From: Arabiibacter massiliensis
Lineage (GTDB): Bacteria > Actinomycetota > Coriobacteriia > Coriobacteriales > Eggerthellaceae
Length of the DNA stretch: 64,000 bases
NCBI RefSeq assembly: GCF_900169505.1
Contig: NZ_LT827021.1
Span: forward strand, 806,001-870,000
Direction of reading: 5' to 3'
Both the position numbers and the translations under genes were made by a program. The notes beneath the pieces were generated by a model that was not told the origin of the DNA, searched no databases, and was given only the letters and a program-made list of their open reading frames with translations. This document shows positions 32,439-41,284 of this stretch, one piece after another (the first letter of the stretch is position 1; the number at the start of each line of letters is the position of its first letter).

Positions 32439-34070
32439 CTACTCCACGGACATCACGATGGGGTACAGGGGCTGGTCGCCGCGGTGGGCGTCCACCTCCA
32501 GCTCGTCGTAGGCCTCCTCGATGCGCGCCACGAGCGCCTCGAACGCCTCGTCGGAGAGGTCCTCGCCCGCCAAGATGGTGAGCGTGTCGGCGTCGGCGGC
32601 CTCCATCGTGTCCAGAAGCGACATGACCACGTCCTCGGTCGTGGAGCCCACGGCCTCGATGGCCCCGTCGGCGATGCCGATGACGTCGCCCTCCTTGATG
32701 GGGTTGTCGTGCGCGTCCTTGGAGTCCTTGATAGCCGTGGTGACCTCGCCGGTCTTCACCTCGGCGTAGGCCTCGGTCATCGACTCGACGTTCTCCTCGA
32801 GGCTCGCGGACTCGTCGAAGCCGAACAGCGCGGCGAACGCCTCGGGCACGCTGCGCGTGGGCACGACCGCGCATGGCGACTCGGACAGCTCGCAGGCGCT
32901 CTGGGCGGCCATGATGATGTTCTTGTTGTTCGGCAGGATGATGACGGCGTCGGCGTTCACCTTGCCGGCCGCGTCGAGCAGATCCTTCGTCGAGGGGTTC
33001 ATGGTCTGCCCGCCGGACACCACCACGTCCACGCCCAGGCTCTTGAGGATCTTCGCGTTGCCCTCGCCCGCGGCCACGGCCACGAACCCGAGCGGCTTGC
33101 GCTCGGCGGCCTCTTCCGAGGCCAGGGAGTCGGTGCGCGCGGCGCTCTGCAGCTGCATGTTGTGGATGTGCACCTCGGAGATCTGCGCGCCGTGGTTCAA
33201 GAACCAGCCGAGCACCTCGTCGGGGCGGTTCGAGTGCACGTGCACCTTGAAGTTGGGATGCATGCCCACCATGAGGTCGCAGTCGCCCATCGTGGGCAGG
33301 AAGTCCTTGGCCGCGTCCTCGTCGATGTCGTCGGAGTGCACGAGGAACTCGGTGCAGTAGCGGAACTCCGAGCCCTCCCAGTCGTTGATCTGCTCGATCT
33401 CCACCTTGCCCGCGCCGCCGCGCGCGAACGCCAGCTCGTCGCGCAGCGGGCCCGTCTTGCCGGTGAGCGCCGAGGCGAACGCGTCGAAGAAGATGGCCAG
33501 GCCGAAGCCGCCCGCATCCACCACGCCGTTCTCCTTGAGCACGGGCAGAAGCTCGGGCGTGCGCCCCACCGACGCGTAGGCCTCCTCCACCACGGCCTCC
33601 AGGGCCTCCTCGGGCGCGAGCTTCTTCTTGCGCGCGCGCTTGGCGGCGGCGGCGCTGTCGCGCAGCACGGTGAGGATGGTGCCCTCCACCGGCTTGCGCA
33701 CGGCCTGGAACGCGACGTCCACGGCCGATGAGAACGCCGCGTCGATGCCGACGGCGTCCAGCTCGTGGCCCACGCTGCCCTCGCACAGGCCGCGCAAAAT
33801 TTGCGAGGTGATCACGCCGGAGTTGCCGCGCGCTCCCATGAGGGCGCCGGTCGTGATCGCCTTGCGAATTTCCGCGCCCTCCGCCCCGATGGGCAGCCGG
33901 GCCAGGTTCTCGACGACGGTCTCGAGCGTGAGCGACATGTTCGTGCCCGTGTCGCCGTCGGGCACCGGGAAGACGTTGAGGCGGTTGATCTCGTCCTTGC
34001 GCTCGCTTAAGGTCTTGCTCGCGGCGGCGATGGCGTTGAGCAGGTCGTTCGCGGTATAGGATTCTGACAT
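32439..34070 (-). CDS. DAK2-domain fatty-acid kinase-like protein (FakA/YloV)
   Basis: This 543-residue protein has an N-terminal DAK2 ATP-binding domain (about 1-200). It carries the metal-binding motif NVFPVPDGDTGTNM (31-44) and GARGNSGVI. A middle domain and a C-terminal DegV-interacting region follow (NNKNIIMAAQ, TILAGEDLSDEAFEALV). FakA phosphorylates fatty acids held by a DegV/FakB protein; no fakB is in this window. It sits 88 bp after the Asp23-family gene, a conserved pairing in Firmicutes and actinobacteria. Confidence 0.9.
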   Translation of the reverse strand: MSESYTANDLLNAIAAASKTLSERKDEINRLNVFPVPDGDTGTNMSLTLETVVENLARLPIGAEGAEIRKAITTGALMGARGNSGVITSQILRGLCEGSVGHELDAVGIDAAFSSAVDVAFQAVRKPVEGTILTVLRDSAAAAKRARKKKLAPEEALEAVVEEAYASVGRTPELLPVLKENGVVDAGGFGLAIFFDAFASALTGKTGPLRDELAFARGGAGKVEIEQINDWEGSEFRYCTEFLVHSDDIDEDAAKDFLPTMGDCDLMVGMHPNFKVHVHSNRPDEVLGWFLNHGAQISEVHIHNMQLQSAARTDSLASEEAAERKPLGFVAVAAGEGNAKILKSLGVDVVVSGGQTMNPSTKDLLDAAGKVNADAVIILPNNKNIIMAAQSACELSESPCAVVPTRSVPEAFAALFGFDESASLEENVESMTEAYAEVKTGEVTTAIKDSKDAHDNPIKEGDVIGIADGAIEAVGSTTEDVVMSLLDTMEAADADTLTILAGEDLSDEAFEALVARIEEAYDELEVDAHRGDQPLYPIVMSVE

Positions 34071-34158
34071 TGCTTATCTATTCTCCTTTTAGCGTACACG
34101 CCGCGGCGCGCCGCCCCTCTCTCCAAGGCAGCCGCGCGGCTCGTCGAAGGCGGTGGCG

Positions 34159-34506
34159 CTACTTGCGCACCTTGACGCCCTGCACGTGCACCTCGACGCC
34201 GTCGAGGGGGACGCGGGCGTACTCGGTGAGCGCGAACGAGACCTGGTCGATGAGGTTCTGGGACACCGTGTTGATGTTCGTGCCGTACTCGATGACCACG
34301 TAGAGCTCCACGTGCACGCCGGCCTCGGTGGTGGTCACCACCACGCCGCGGCGTAGCCGGGAGGCCGGGAGGATCTTCGCGATGCCGTCGACCGCGTTAG
34401 GGGCGGCCATGCCGACGACGCCGTAGCATTCGAGCGCGGCGTTGCCGACCATGTCGGCCAGAACATCGTTGGCAACGTGGAGGTTGCCTGGTATCGTATC
34501 GCTCAT
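34159..34506 (-). CDS. Asp23/Gls24 family envelope stress protein
   Basis: This 115-residue Asp23-family protein begins MSDTIPGNLHVANDVLADM. The conserved GVVGMAAPN and VHVELYVVIEYGTNI segments and C-terminal GVEVHVQGVKV identify the family, which is associated with cell envelope stress and with the DAK2 protein downstream. The ATG at 34506 has AAAGGAA upstream. A TATACT -10 box on the minus strand lies at 34563-34568, facing away from the rpmB promoter. Confidence 0.9.
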   Translation of the reverse strand: MSDTIPGNLHVANDVLADMVGNAALECYGVVGMAAPNAVDGIAKILPASRLRRGVVVTTTEAGVHVELYVVIEYGTNINTVSQNLIDQVSFALTEYARVPLDGVEVHVQGVKVRK

Positions 34507-34633
34507 GGCATTCCTTTCACGGCGCGGACCGAGGGCCGCGCACGACGAAAACCTGTTCAAGCAGTATAACGCATGGCCTCGCGGTCGTGCGACGCGCCTG
34601 ATCGGGACGGAAAGTATAATACACGAAAAATTC

Positions 34634-34663
34634 TTGTGACCTCTTCAGTTTATGTGCTATAGT
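34634..34663 (+). promoter_or_regulatory. rpmB promoter
   Basis: TTGTGA (34634-34639) and TATAGT (34658-34663) are spaced 18 bp, about 68 bp upstream of rpmB. Confidence 0.65.
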
Positions 34664-34730
34664 ATGAGGGCTTTTTTGTCAACAACGGCCGAGAGCCGAC
34701 GAGCAACCAAACGTCAATGGAGTGAGAACT

Positions 34731-34922
34731 ATGTCGAAGGTCTGTGAAATTTGCGGTAAGGCGCCGGTCGCGGGGCGCAGCATCAGCCACTCGCATCGCG
34801 TGTCGAACCGCTGGTTCCGTCCCAACATCCAGAAGGTCACCATCAAGGATGCCAAGGGCCGCGTCCGCAAGGCCAACATCTGCACGAAGTGCATGAAGGC
34901 CGGCAAGGTGGAGCGCGCCTAA
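34731..34922 (+). CDS. rpmB: 50S ribosomal protein L28
   Basis: This 63-residue protein begins MSKVCEICGKAPVAGRSISHSH, the L28 signature. The cysteine pairs CEIC and CTKC are the zinc-binding version. The ATG at 34731 has GGAGTG 7 nt upstream. It is monocistronic, with its own promoter and a strong terminator. It is one of few plus-strand genes in this part of the window. Confidence 0.96.
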   Translation: MSKVCEICGKAPVAGRSISHSHRVSNRWFRPNIQKVTIKDAKGRVRKANICTKCMKAGKVERA

Positions 34923-34950
34923 AGCGCAATCTCCCAGGTCGAACCCGAAA

Positions 34951-34973
34951 AGCCCGCTCGCGCGGGCTTTTTT
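34951..34973 (+). terminator. rpmB terminator
   Basis: AGCCCGC-TCGC-GCGGGCT followed by a run of Ts lies 28 bp after the stop. Confidence 0.88.
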
Positions 34974-35059
34974 GCGTTGGGGGGGGGTTGCCATTCGCCC
35001 GCCCCATTCGCCTTGGCGAAGCCCCTCCCTGGTCTATGCCAACCCTGGTTTGACGGCGA

Positions 35060-35246
35060 AATCGGATTTGGTGGCAGTTTTTGACGGAAATCTGCGATTC
35101 GATTATGGCCGCTCAAAGCGGGTTTGCGGAGGGTAAGACGGTGAACAGGTGAAACGCTAGCAGCTTGGCAGCGCGCCTGCGCGGCGCGTCACTTCCGGGG
35201 CGATCCGACGGCGGATTTCCGTCAAAAACTGCCACGAAATCGGATT
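35060..35246. repeat. Inverted repeat with 36-bp arms
   Basis: Arms 35060-35095 and 35211-35246 (containing GTGGCAGTTTTTGACGGAAA and its complement) match at 33 of 36 positions around a 115-bp centre. It lies in the 650-bp gap between rpmB and the zinc-ribbon gene. No transposase is present, and no target duplication is obvious. Confidence 0.72.
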
Positions 35247-35341
35247 TTCCGTGCACGCAAAGGCGTTGCGGGCAGCGCGTGTTCGGACCGCCAGTCCTCC
35301 GGCTTCAGGTCGCCCTCGCGGATGAGGGTAGCTTTGCGCAT
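35222..35341 (-). pseudogene. Short ORF, possible gene remnant truncated by the repeat
   Basis: This 39-residue reading frame starts MRKATLIREGDLKPEDW, has protein-like composition, and then runs into the right arm of the inverted repeat, where it stops. It may be the 5' end of a gene cut by insertion. No family is recognised, and no ribosome site is convincing. Confidence 0.25.
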
Positions 35342-35486
35342 GGCGGCTAGTGAGACAAAGGAGCGGGGTAATCGTCTCATTCGCTCTGATCAATCGGGCG
35401 CTTGCGCATCTTCCCTACGGATCAACCCATGAGAAACGACCAGGCAGAACTTTTGCGTTCAACAAGTAAGATGTCGCGGGTTGGCG

Positions 35487-35507
35487 GCAAGGGCAGAGCC
35501 CTTGCCC
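35487..35507. repeat. Small GGCAAGGGC hairpin
   Basis: GGCAAGGGC-AGA-GCCCTTGCC is a perfect 9-bp stem in the gap before the zinc-ribbon gene, resembling REP-type palindromes. It may serve as a termination signal after the minus-strand gene. Confidence 0.6.
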
Positions 35508-35574
35508 TACGAAGCGAGTCAAGCTGCGCTTTCAATGGCAAAGCGCACCTGTCGGAATGAGACGACCCCGGAAC

Positions 35575-36294
35575 CTACTCCAGGATCAGCAGGCGGCCGC
35601 AGTGGGGGCAGGGGGCCAGGTTGCCGGCGCGGCGCATGTCGATGAGGCGGCCGCCCTCGATGGCCATGCGGCACACGCCGCAGCTCTCGCCCTGCAGGCG
35701 GCCCACCGCGACGCCGCCGGTGCGGGCGGCCGTCTTCTCGTAGGCGTCGAGGAGCTCCTTGGGAAGCGACGAGGACAGCATCGCGCGCTCGGCCTCGGCG
35801 CGCGCGATCGAGTCCTTGAGCGCGCCGCCCTCCTTCACGAACGATTCGGTGGCCTTCTGCTCCTCGGCGTCGAGCCCGGAGAGCATCTGGCCCACCTGGG
35901 CGATCACGCCCTCGATCTTCGACAGCTCCTCGCCCACGGCCGTAAGCTCGGCCTCCAGCGTGTTGCGGCGCTTCGCGAAGCCGTTGAGCTCCTTGGTGCG
36001 CGCCTCCACTCCGCGGTAGTCGCCGCGCGCCGCGTCTATCTCCTCCTGCGCGCGCCGCTGCTTGTCGGCGAGCGCCGCGTCCTCGTCGCCGATGACCGAG
36101 AGCTTGCGCTCGGCCTCGGCGCGCAGCGCGTCCAGCTGGTCGCGTTTCTGCCCGACCGCCTTCTTCTTGGAGCGGGCGTCGAGGATGGCCTTGCGCTGCG
36201 GAAGCGCTTCGAGCTTCTTCCGGGCGCGCAGCACCTCGAGATCGATGTGCTGCATCTGGAGCAGCGTGGCGAGGTCGTCGGTGTCTATGCGCAT
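35575..36294 (-). CDS. C4-type zinc-ribbon coiled-coil protein
   Basis: This 239-residue protein is of the zinc-ribbon/coiled-coil (DUF164) family. Residues of about 15-190 form a long antiparallel coiled coil. The C-terminal ribbon has CGVC and CPHC pairs (ESCGVCRMAIEGG; LAPCPHCGRLLILE). Family members are thought to bind nucleic acid, with no firm function. The ATG at 36294 follows AAAGGA. It lies 49 bp downstream of the Nif3-like gene, a pairing conserved in many actinobacteria. Confidence 0.9.
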   Translation of the reverse strand: MRIDTDDLATLLQMQHIDLEVLRARKKLEALPQRKAILDARSKKKAVGQKRDQLDALRAEAERKLSVIGDEDAALADKQRRAQEEIDAARGDYRGVEARTKELNGFAKRRNTLEAELTAVGEELSKIEGVIAQVGQMLSGLDAEEQKATESFVKEGGALKDSIARAEAERAMLSSSLPKELLDAYEKTAARTGGVAVGRLQGESCGVCRMAIEGGRLIDMRRAGNLAPCPHCGRLLILE

Positions 36295-36343
36295 GCAAGT
36301 CCTTTGTTCGCGTCGGAGCGCCGTGCGTGCGGCGCTGTCCCCA

Positions 36344-37255
36344 TTATACCCGCACCGTCTCCGGGTAGGTCCAGGTATCCCGCTCGGCGAGCGCCCTCAC
36401 ATAATCGGCGGGAACGCCCACGGCCTCCACGGCGCTCGCGAGCACGCTCACGAGGGGCAGCTCGCTCGTGTCGTGGCCGAGGTCGATCACCGCGAGGCCC
36501 GCCTGCGAAAGCTCCAGCGCCTCGTGGTACTTGATCTCGCCGCACACGAGGCAGTCCGCCTGGACGTCCAGGCACCTGCGGCCCAAATCGCCCGCCGAAC
36601 CCGTGCACGTGACCACGCGGTCGAGGTCGCGCGCGAAGTCGCCCCACACGCGCGGGGCGCGCGCGAACACCGACGTGCAGCGCGCCGCCAGCTGGCCGAG
36701 CGTGAGGCCGTCGTCCTCGCCGAGGGAGCACACCTGGCCGTAGCCCTTCTCGCTCGAGCCGGGCAGGGGCGAGAGCACGCGCTCGAAGACGAGGCTCAGC
36801 ATGCCGGGCAGCACCCGCTGGGCGCGGGCGCTCACGTCGAGGGAGGTATGGAAGGCCATGAGGGACACGCCGCGCTCGATGGCGCGCCACACGCCCGCGC
36901 CGGGGTTCGCCGCCGCGGACGAGGCCGGCCTGAACGAGTCGGGCGGCGCGAGGAACGCCGGGTGGTGCGTGATGAGCACGTTCGCTCCCGCGTCGGCCGC
37001 GGCGTCGATGGCGGCCACCGTGGGGTCGAGCGCCACCGCCACGCCCTCGACGAGGCGCGCCGGGTCGCCCACCGCCATGCCCGTGCGGTCCCACGCCTCG
37101 GCATCGGCCGCGGGGAACTCCGCGAGCAGCGCCCGCTCGAGCGCGCCCGTGGTGATCGCCGTCGTCGGCTTTGCCAACGTGCCCGACGCGCGCTGCGCGA
37201 GGCCCCGCTCGCCCTGCGCGCCCTTCTGCTCCTTCTTCGCTGCAACCATGCTCAT
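36344..37255 (-). CDS. Nif3-like dinuclear metal centre protein
   Basis: This 303-residue protein is of the Nif3/DUF34 family, hexameric proteins with a di-metal site. The metal ligands are visible in ITHHPAFL (about 94-101, HH pair) and near the C-terminus in IDLGHDTSELP. An N-terminal extension of about 35 residues rich in Lys and Gln precedes the family start (ALERALLAEFP). The catalytic role is uncertain; GTP cyclohydrolase-like activity has been proposed for the family. The start at 37255 has AAAGGA close by; the ATG at 37249 is an equally good alternative. Confidence 0.9.
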   Translation of the reverse strand: MSMVAAKKEQKGAQGERGLAQRASGTLAKPTTAITTGALERALLAEFPAADAEAWDRTGMAVGDPARLVEGVAVALDPTVAAIDAAADAGANVLITHHPAFLAPPDSFRPASSAAANPGAGVWRAIERGVSLMAFHTSLDVSARAQRVLPGMLSLVFERVLSPLPGSSEKGYGQVCSLGEDDGLTLGQLAARCTSVFARAPRVWGDFARDLDRVVTCTGSAGDLGRRCLDVQADCLVCGEIKYHEALELSQAGLAVIDLGHDTSELPLVSVLASAVEAVGVPADYVRALAERDTWTYPETVRV

Positions 37256-37305
37256 CAGTCCTTTCGGCTTCGGCCCTCATCCCGCGGCATGCAAGCCGTC
37301 GGAAC

Positions 37306-38118
37306 CTACAGGTCGATGATAATCTCGCGGCGCCCGCCATCGGCTGTCGGCACCGTTACCGTTCGATAACCCGCTCGCGCCATCAGGCGGTAGCCCTCCT
37401 CGATATCGCGCGCCACATGCTCGGGCTTGTGCGCGTCGGTGCCCACCGTGCACGGCACGCCCGCGCGGCAGAAGGCCTCCAGGAGCGCCGGCGCGGGGAA
37501 CATCTCCTTGCAGGCGTAATAGGAGCCCGACGTGTTCACCTCCACCATGCGACCGGCCGACGCGACCGCCTCGGCCGCCTCCTCGTAGAGGGGACGGGGG
37601 TCGAAGCTGGGATAGAAATTGAACTTCTTGGCGAGGTCGGGGTGCGACATCACCTGGAACGGGCCGTCGGAGGCCGCGGCCTCGCACCATACCTCGAAGT
37701 AGCGCCGCCAGATGGCGTCGGCGCCCACCTCGTCCCAGCGGCCGCGCTGCGCGGGATCGTCGAAGGGCCAGCGGTCGACGAAGTGCACCGAGCCCAGCAC
37801 CAGGCCGAACGGCTCGAAGTCCTCAGGGCTCAGGTCGCGGTCCTCGTCGTCGCCGAGCCAGTCCAGCTCGCAGCCCGCGATGACCTCGATCTCGGGGTGC
37901 GCCGCGCGCGCGGCCTCGATGGCGGCCAGGTACTCCCCCGTCCGGCCCGCGTCCATGGCCAGGTAGTGGCGCGCGTCGAACGCGTCGGTGAGGGGATAGT
38001 GCTCCGTCACGGCGATGGTGGTTATGCCGGCGGCCGCGGCGGCGGAGACGAGCTCTTCAACCGTGCCCTCGCCGTGGTTCGTGAAGCAGGTGTGCGTGTG
38101 GGTGGTGACCAGTTCCAT
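37306..38118 (-). CDS. PHP-domain phosphatase, histidinol-phosphatase-like
   Basis: This 270-residue protein is a PHP-fold metal-dependent phosphoesterase. THTHTCFTNHGEG (6-18) is the first metal motif. VTEHYPL, GCELDWLGDDED, MSHPDLAKKF and GTDAHKPEHV complete the metal site. It resembles class II histidinol phosphatases (HisK), but no his operon is near, so another phosphate ester is equally possible. It is 13 bp downstream of the cysteine desulfurase gene and shares its operon. Confidence 0.87.
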   Translation of the reverse strand: MELVTTHTHTCFTNHGEGTVEELVSAAAAAGITTIAVTEHYPLTDAFDARHYLAMDAGRTGEYLAAIEAARAAHPEIEVIAGCELDWLGDDEDRDLSPEDFEPFGLVLGSVHFVDRWPFDDPAQRGRWDEVGADAIWRRYFEVWCEAAASDGPFQVMSHPDLAKKFNFYPSFDPRPLYEEAAEAVASAGRMVEVNTSGSYYACKEMFPAPALLEAFCRAGVPCTVGTDAHKPEHVARDIEEGYRLMARAGYRTVTVPTADGGRREIIIDL

Positions 38119-38131
38119 GGCGTGCGGGCTC

Positions 38132-39343
38132 CTATCGGTTCCAGGCGAGGCTCGCCTCGAGCGCCTCGGCGAAGGCGTCGACGTCCTCGCGCGTCGTGTA
38201 GCGTCCCATCGAGACGCGCAGGGCGCCGTGCGCGCGGTCGGCGTCGATGCCGAGGGCGCGCAGCACATGGCTCGGCTCGAGGGAGTGCGACGAGCAGGCC
38301 GAGCCCCCCGACACGCCGAAGCCCTGCATGTCGAGGCGCAGGATGAGCGTCTCGCTCTCCAGGCCGTCGCCGAGCACATGCACGATGTTGGGCAGGAAGC
38401 CGGCGCTGCCGGGATCGACGCGCACGGTGGCCTCGACGCCCGGGAGGGCCGCGAGCCGCGCGTAGAGCGCGTCGCGAAGCGCGCGCAGGCGAGGGGCCTC
38501 TTCGTCGAGCATGCCCGTGACCGCGTGCGCGGCGGCGGCGAACCCGACGGCTCCGGCCACGTTCTGCGTGCCGCTGCGCCGGCCGTCCTCCTGGCCGCCG
38601 CCCACCGCCTGGGGCTCGAAGGGCGTGCGCGCCTTGAGGTAGAGCGCGCCCATGCCCTTGGGGCCGCCCACCTTGTGGGCCGAGAGCGACGCGGCGTCCA
38701 CGCCGAGCGCGCCCAGATCGAGCGGGGCCTTGCCGAGCGCCTGCACGGCGTCGGTATGGAAGAGGGCGCCGGCGGCGTGCGCCGCGCGGGCGAGCTCGGC
38801 AATGGGCTGGATGCTGCCCACCTCGGAGTTCGCGGCCTGCACCGACACGAGCACCGTATCGGCGTCGAGCGCGGCCTCGAGCGCGGCGGGCTCCACGAAG
38901 CCCTGGCGGTTCGGCGCGAGGCGCGTGACGCGGAAGCCCTCGGCCTCCAGGCGCTTGGCGGGCGCGAGCACCGCGTCGTGCTCCACGGCGGTGGTGACGA
39001 AATGCGGGACGAAGCCGGCCCCCGCGCCCCGGCGGCGTCGCTCGGCCGCGGCGGCCCGGGCGATGCCGAGCACGGCCGCGTCGTCGGCTTCGGTGGCACC
39101 GGAGGTGAGCACGATCTCGGAGGGGCGGCTCGCGCCCAGGTCGCGCGCGAGCGAGCGGCGCGCCGCCTCGAGCGCCTCGAAGGCCGCGCGGCCGGGGCCG
39201 TGCAGCGAGTTGGCGTTGCCGCCCACGGACAGGTTCGCGCGGCCGGGAACCTGGTAGGGCGCCATGGCGGCCGCGGCCTCCTCGCACAAGGGCGCGGTGG
39301 CGGCGTAATCGAGGTAGACGTAGGTTTCCGGGTCGAAGGCCAT
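38132..39343 (-). CDS. Cysteine desulfurase (NifS/IscS-like)
   Basis: This 403-residue PLP enzyme converts cysteine to alanine and enzyme-bound persulfide for Fe-S or tRNA sulfur chemistry. YLDYAATAP near the start, the PLP lysine in LSAHKVGGPKG and the catalytic loop SGGSACSSHS identify the IscS/NifS class. No IscU or thiI gene is adjacent, so the sulfur acceptor is unknown. The start immediately follows the rpe stop with no gap, so rpe, this gene and the PHP phosphatase are cotranscribed. Confidence 0.9.
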   Translation of the reverse strand: MAFDPETYVYLDYAATAPLCEEAAAAMAPYQVPGRANLSVGGNANSLHGPGRAAFEALEAARRSLARDLGASRPSEIVLTSGATEADDAAVLGIARAAAAERRRRGAGAGFVPHFVTTAVEHDAVLAPAKRLEAEGFRVTRLAPNRQGFVEPAALEAALDADTVLVSVQAANSEVGSIQPIAELARAAHAAGALFHTDAVQALGKAPLDLGALGVDAASLSAHKVGGPKGMGALYLKARTPFEPQAVGGGQEDGRRSGTQNVAGAVGFAAAAHAVTGMLDEEAPRLRALRDALYARLAALPGVEATVRVDPGSAGFLPNIVHVLGDGLESETLILRLDMQGFGVSGGSACSSHSLEPSHVLRALGIDADRAHGALRVSMGRYTTREDVDAFAEALEASLAWNR

Positions 39344-40057
39344 CTAGCGCGCCTCCCCAGCGGATGCGGCCAGGGCCGCCAGGCGCGCCTCGTCGGCTGC
39401 GGTGGCCACGGCTGCGAGCGCAGCGGCCGGGTCGTCGGCGGCGAACACGGCGTTGCCGCACACCAGCACGTCGGCCCCCGCGGCCGCCACGAGCGGCGCC
39501 GTGGACACGCCGATGCCCCCGTCCACCTGGATGAGGGGCGCGGCACCCAAGGCGCGGGCCATCTCCGCGATGCGCGCCACCTTGCCCTCGCTGCCCTCGA
39601 TGTAGCTCTGGCCCGAGAAGCCGGGCTCCACGCTCATGACGAGCACCATGTCGAGGTCCGCGAGCACCGGCGCGAGCGCGCCGACCGACGTGCGGGGCTT
39701 CACGCTGACGGCGGCCTTGGCCCCGGCCGCGTGGATGGCCTCCACGGCGCGCGCGAGCCCGTCGGCGTCGAGCGCCTCGGCATGCACGGTGACGGAATCG
39801 GCTCCCGCGTCGAGGAACCAGGGCAGCTGCTCGAGCGGGTTGGATATCATGAGGTGCACGTCGAGCGGCAGCGACGTGGCGCGCTTGAGCTGCTTCACCA
39901 CCGGCACGCCCATGGTGAGGTTCGGCACGAAGTGCCCGTCCATCACATCGACGTGCACGTATCCCGCGCCCGCGCGCTCGATGAGCGCGATGTCGCGCCC
40001 CAGGTCCATGAAGTCGGCTGACAAGATGGACGGCGCGATCTTCACCGGTTCGAACAT
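39344..40057 (-). CDS. rpe: Ribulose-phosphate 3-epimerase
   Basis: Rpe interconverts ribulose-5-phosphate and xylulose-5-phosphate in the pentose phosphate pathway. The 237-residue TIM barrel has APSILSADF, HVDVMDGHFVPN (metal ligands), VHLMISNP, VMSVEPGFSGQ and VDGGI, all canonical. About 20 extra Ala-rich residues extend the C-terminus. It is the first gene of the rpe-desulfurase-PHP operon. The 680-bp upstream gap holds repeat copy C and no other gene. Confidence 0.96.
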   Translation of the reverse strand: MFEPVKIAPSILSADFMDLGRDIALIERAGAGYVHVDVMDGHFVPNLTMGVPVVKQLKRATSLPLDVHLMISNPLEQLPWFLDAGADSVTVHAEALDADGLARAVEAIHAAGAKAAVSVKPRTSVGALAPVLADLDMVLVMSVEPGFSGQSYIEGSEGKVARIAEMARALGAAPLIQVDGGIGVSTAPLVAAAGADVLVCGNAVFAADDPAAALAAVATAADEARLAALAASAGEAR

Positions 40058-40276
40058 TTCCTGCGCTCCTCCCGTTGTTTTCGTCCCATTCTAACGCAGA
40101 GGCCCGCCTGCGCGCACAGGAGCGCAGGCGGGCGGCATAGGAAAACGACACTCTGGGGCGCTATCATTCCCCATCTCGACGCTACCCGAGATTTAGCCTC
40201 CGACGCAAAAAGCTCCCTCATGCGAAAGCGACGGATCCCTGAGAGGCCATTCGCTCCCTTAGACGCAAAGAAGGAT

Positions 40277-40363
40277 GGGCGTTTTCCCAGGTCACGAAAA
40301 TCCCGCTCTACGGGGACGTTCGCACGAGGGACGTTTTCGTGTTGAAACGGTCGAATTCGCTGC
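40277..40363. repeat. Partial fragment of the inverted-repeat element
   Basis: GGGCGTTTTCCCAGGTCACGAAAATCCC and, downstream, GACGTTTTCGTGTTGAAACGGTCGAATTCGC correspond to the core and right arm of copy B. It lies directly beside copy C. Confidence 0.55.
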
Positions 40364-40380
40364 ACAACCGCCACCATCTC

Positions 40381-40590
40381 GCTGCACGCGAATCGGGTCA
40401 TCTCCGCGCAAAAAACCTCGACGTGAAAGAATTCCGACGAGCTGCGCGGGCTTCTGATTCTCGCGACCTGGGGTAACGCCGAGGGGCCTCCGCTCCGGGG
40501 AACCGACGCGCGCCCTTTTCCGCCTCCAGGCCTTTCACGTCGAGGTTTTTCGTGTCTGCCGGCCCGGTTTTTCGTGCAGCGAGGAGCGCG
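40381..40590. repeat. Inverted-repeat element, copy C (core inverted, right arm rearranged)
   Basis: The left arm TGCACGCGAATCGGG...CCTCGACGTGAAAG and the right arm CTTTCACGTCGAGG...TTTCGTGT match copies A and B. The core is in the opposite orientation (GCGACCTGGGGTAACGCCGAGG, CTCCGGGGAACCGACG). The outer TTTGACGCACAA ends are missing. It lies between rpe and the DNA-repair methyltransferase gene. Confidence 0.65.
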
Positions 40591-40700
40591 GCGGCCGAAA
40601 CGTCGATCCGCGGGCGCGCGGGCTCGAACTGCGTTTGTCGAGATTTGATTGCGGGGGCGGCGGAGAGGCCCGCATCCATCGGAGCGGCGGGCGGCACTGC

Positions 40701-40706
40701 TATAAT
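40701..40706 (+). promoter_or_regulatory. -10 box for the O6-alkylguanine methyltransferase gene
   Basis: A perfect TATAAT lies 32 bp upstream of the ATG. No clear -35 box is seen. Confidence 0.5.
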
Positions 40707-40737
40707 GAACCCGACCCGACTGGAAGAAGGTGCCCGC

Positions 40738-41226
40738 ATGCACGCCCCCTGCCCTACGCACTTCGTCTACCAGACTCCGCTCGGCCGGCTCACCATCGCC
40801 TCGGACGGCGCCGCCATCACGGCCATCGCCTTCGGCGAGGAGGAGCTTCCCGGCGAGCGGCACGCCACCGAGCTCACGAACCGCGCCGCCAACCAGCTGC
40901 AGGAGTACCTGGCCGGCAAGCGCCGCGCCTTCGACCTGCCGCTCGCGCCGGCGGGCACCGAGTTCCAGAAGAAGGTGTGGGCGGCGCTCGCCGACATCCC
41001 CTACGGCGAGACGCGCTCCTACAGCGACATCGCCGCAGCCATCGGCAGCCCCCGCGCCTGCCGGGCCGTGGGCGGCGCCAACAACAGAAACCCGCTGCCC
41101 ATCGTGGTGCCCTGCCACCGCGTCGTCGGCGCGAACGGCTCGCTCGTCGGCTACGCGAGCGGCACCAAGATCAAGGCGTTTTTGCTCGACCTCGAGCGGC
41201 GCGCCGTCGCGGGCGACGCCGGCTGA
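40738..41226 (+). CDS. ogt: Methylated-DNA-protein-cysteine methyltransferase
   Basis: This 162-residue suicide DNA-repair enzyme transfers alkyl groups from O6-alkylguanine to its own cysteine. The active site PCHRVV is near 125-130. The preceding helix-turn-helix (YGETRSYSDIAAAIGSPRACRAVG) and a C-terminal LVGYASGTKIKAFLLDLE complete the fold. The ATG at 40738 has AAGAAGG upstream and starts the domain; it is the short Ogt type, without an Ada regulatory domain. It is the only repair gene of this type seen here. Confidence 0.93.
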   Translation: MHAPCPTHFVYQTPLGRLTIASDGAAITAIAFGEEELPGERHATELTNRAANQLQEYLAGKRRAFDLPLAPAGTEFQKKVWAALADIPYGETRSYSDIAAAIGSPRACRAVGGANNRNPLPIVVPCHRVVGANGSLVGYASGTKIKAFLLDLERRAVAGDAG

Positions 41227-41284
41227 TCGACGCCCGCATCCCCGCACCCCGTCCGTCCCGATCCGAAAGGCCCCGCCCCCCGCC

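Noticed and set aside
35157..35393. 78-codon minus-strand ORF overlapping the 36-bp inverted repeat
   Set aside because: It spans the repeat arm and has no domain. The alternative frame (35222-35341) looks more protein-like and was recorded at low confidence instead.
40381..40590. Assignment of the inverted-repeat element to HEARO/OLE-type large RNAs
   Set aside because: No HNH or OAP-type gene is near, and no recognisable signature of those RNA classes was found by eye. The class is therefore left open.
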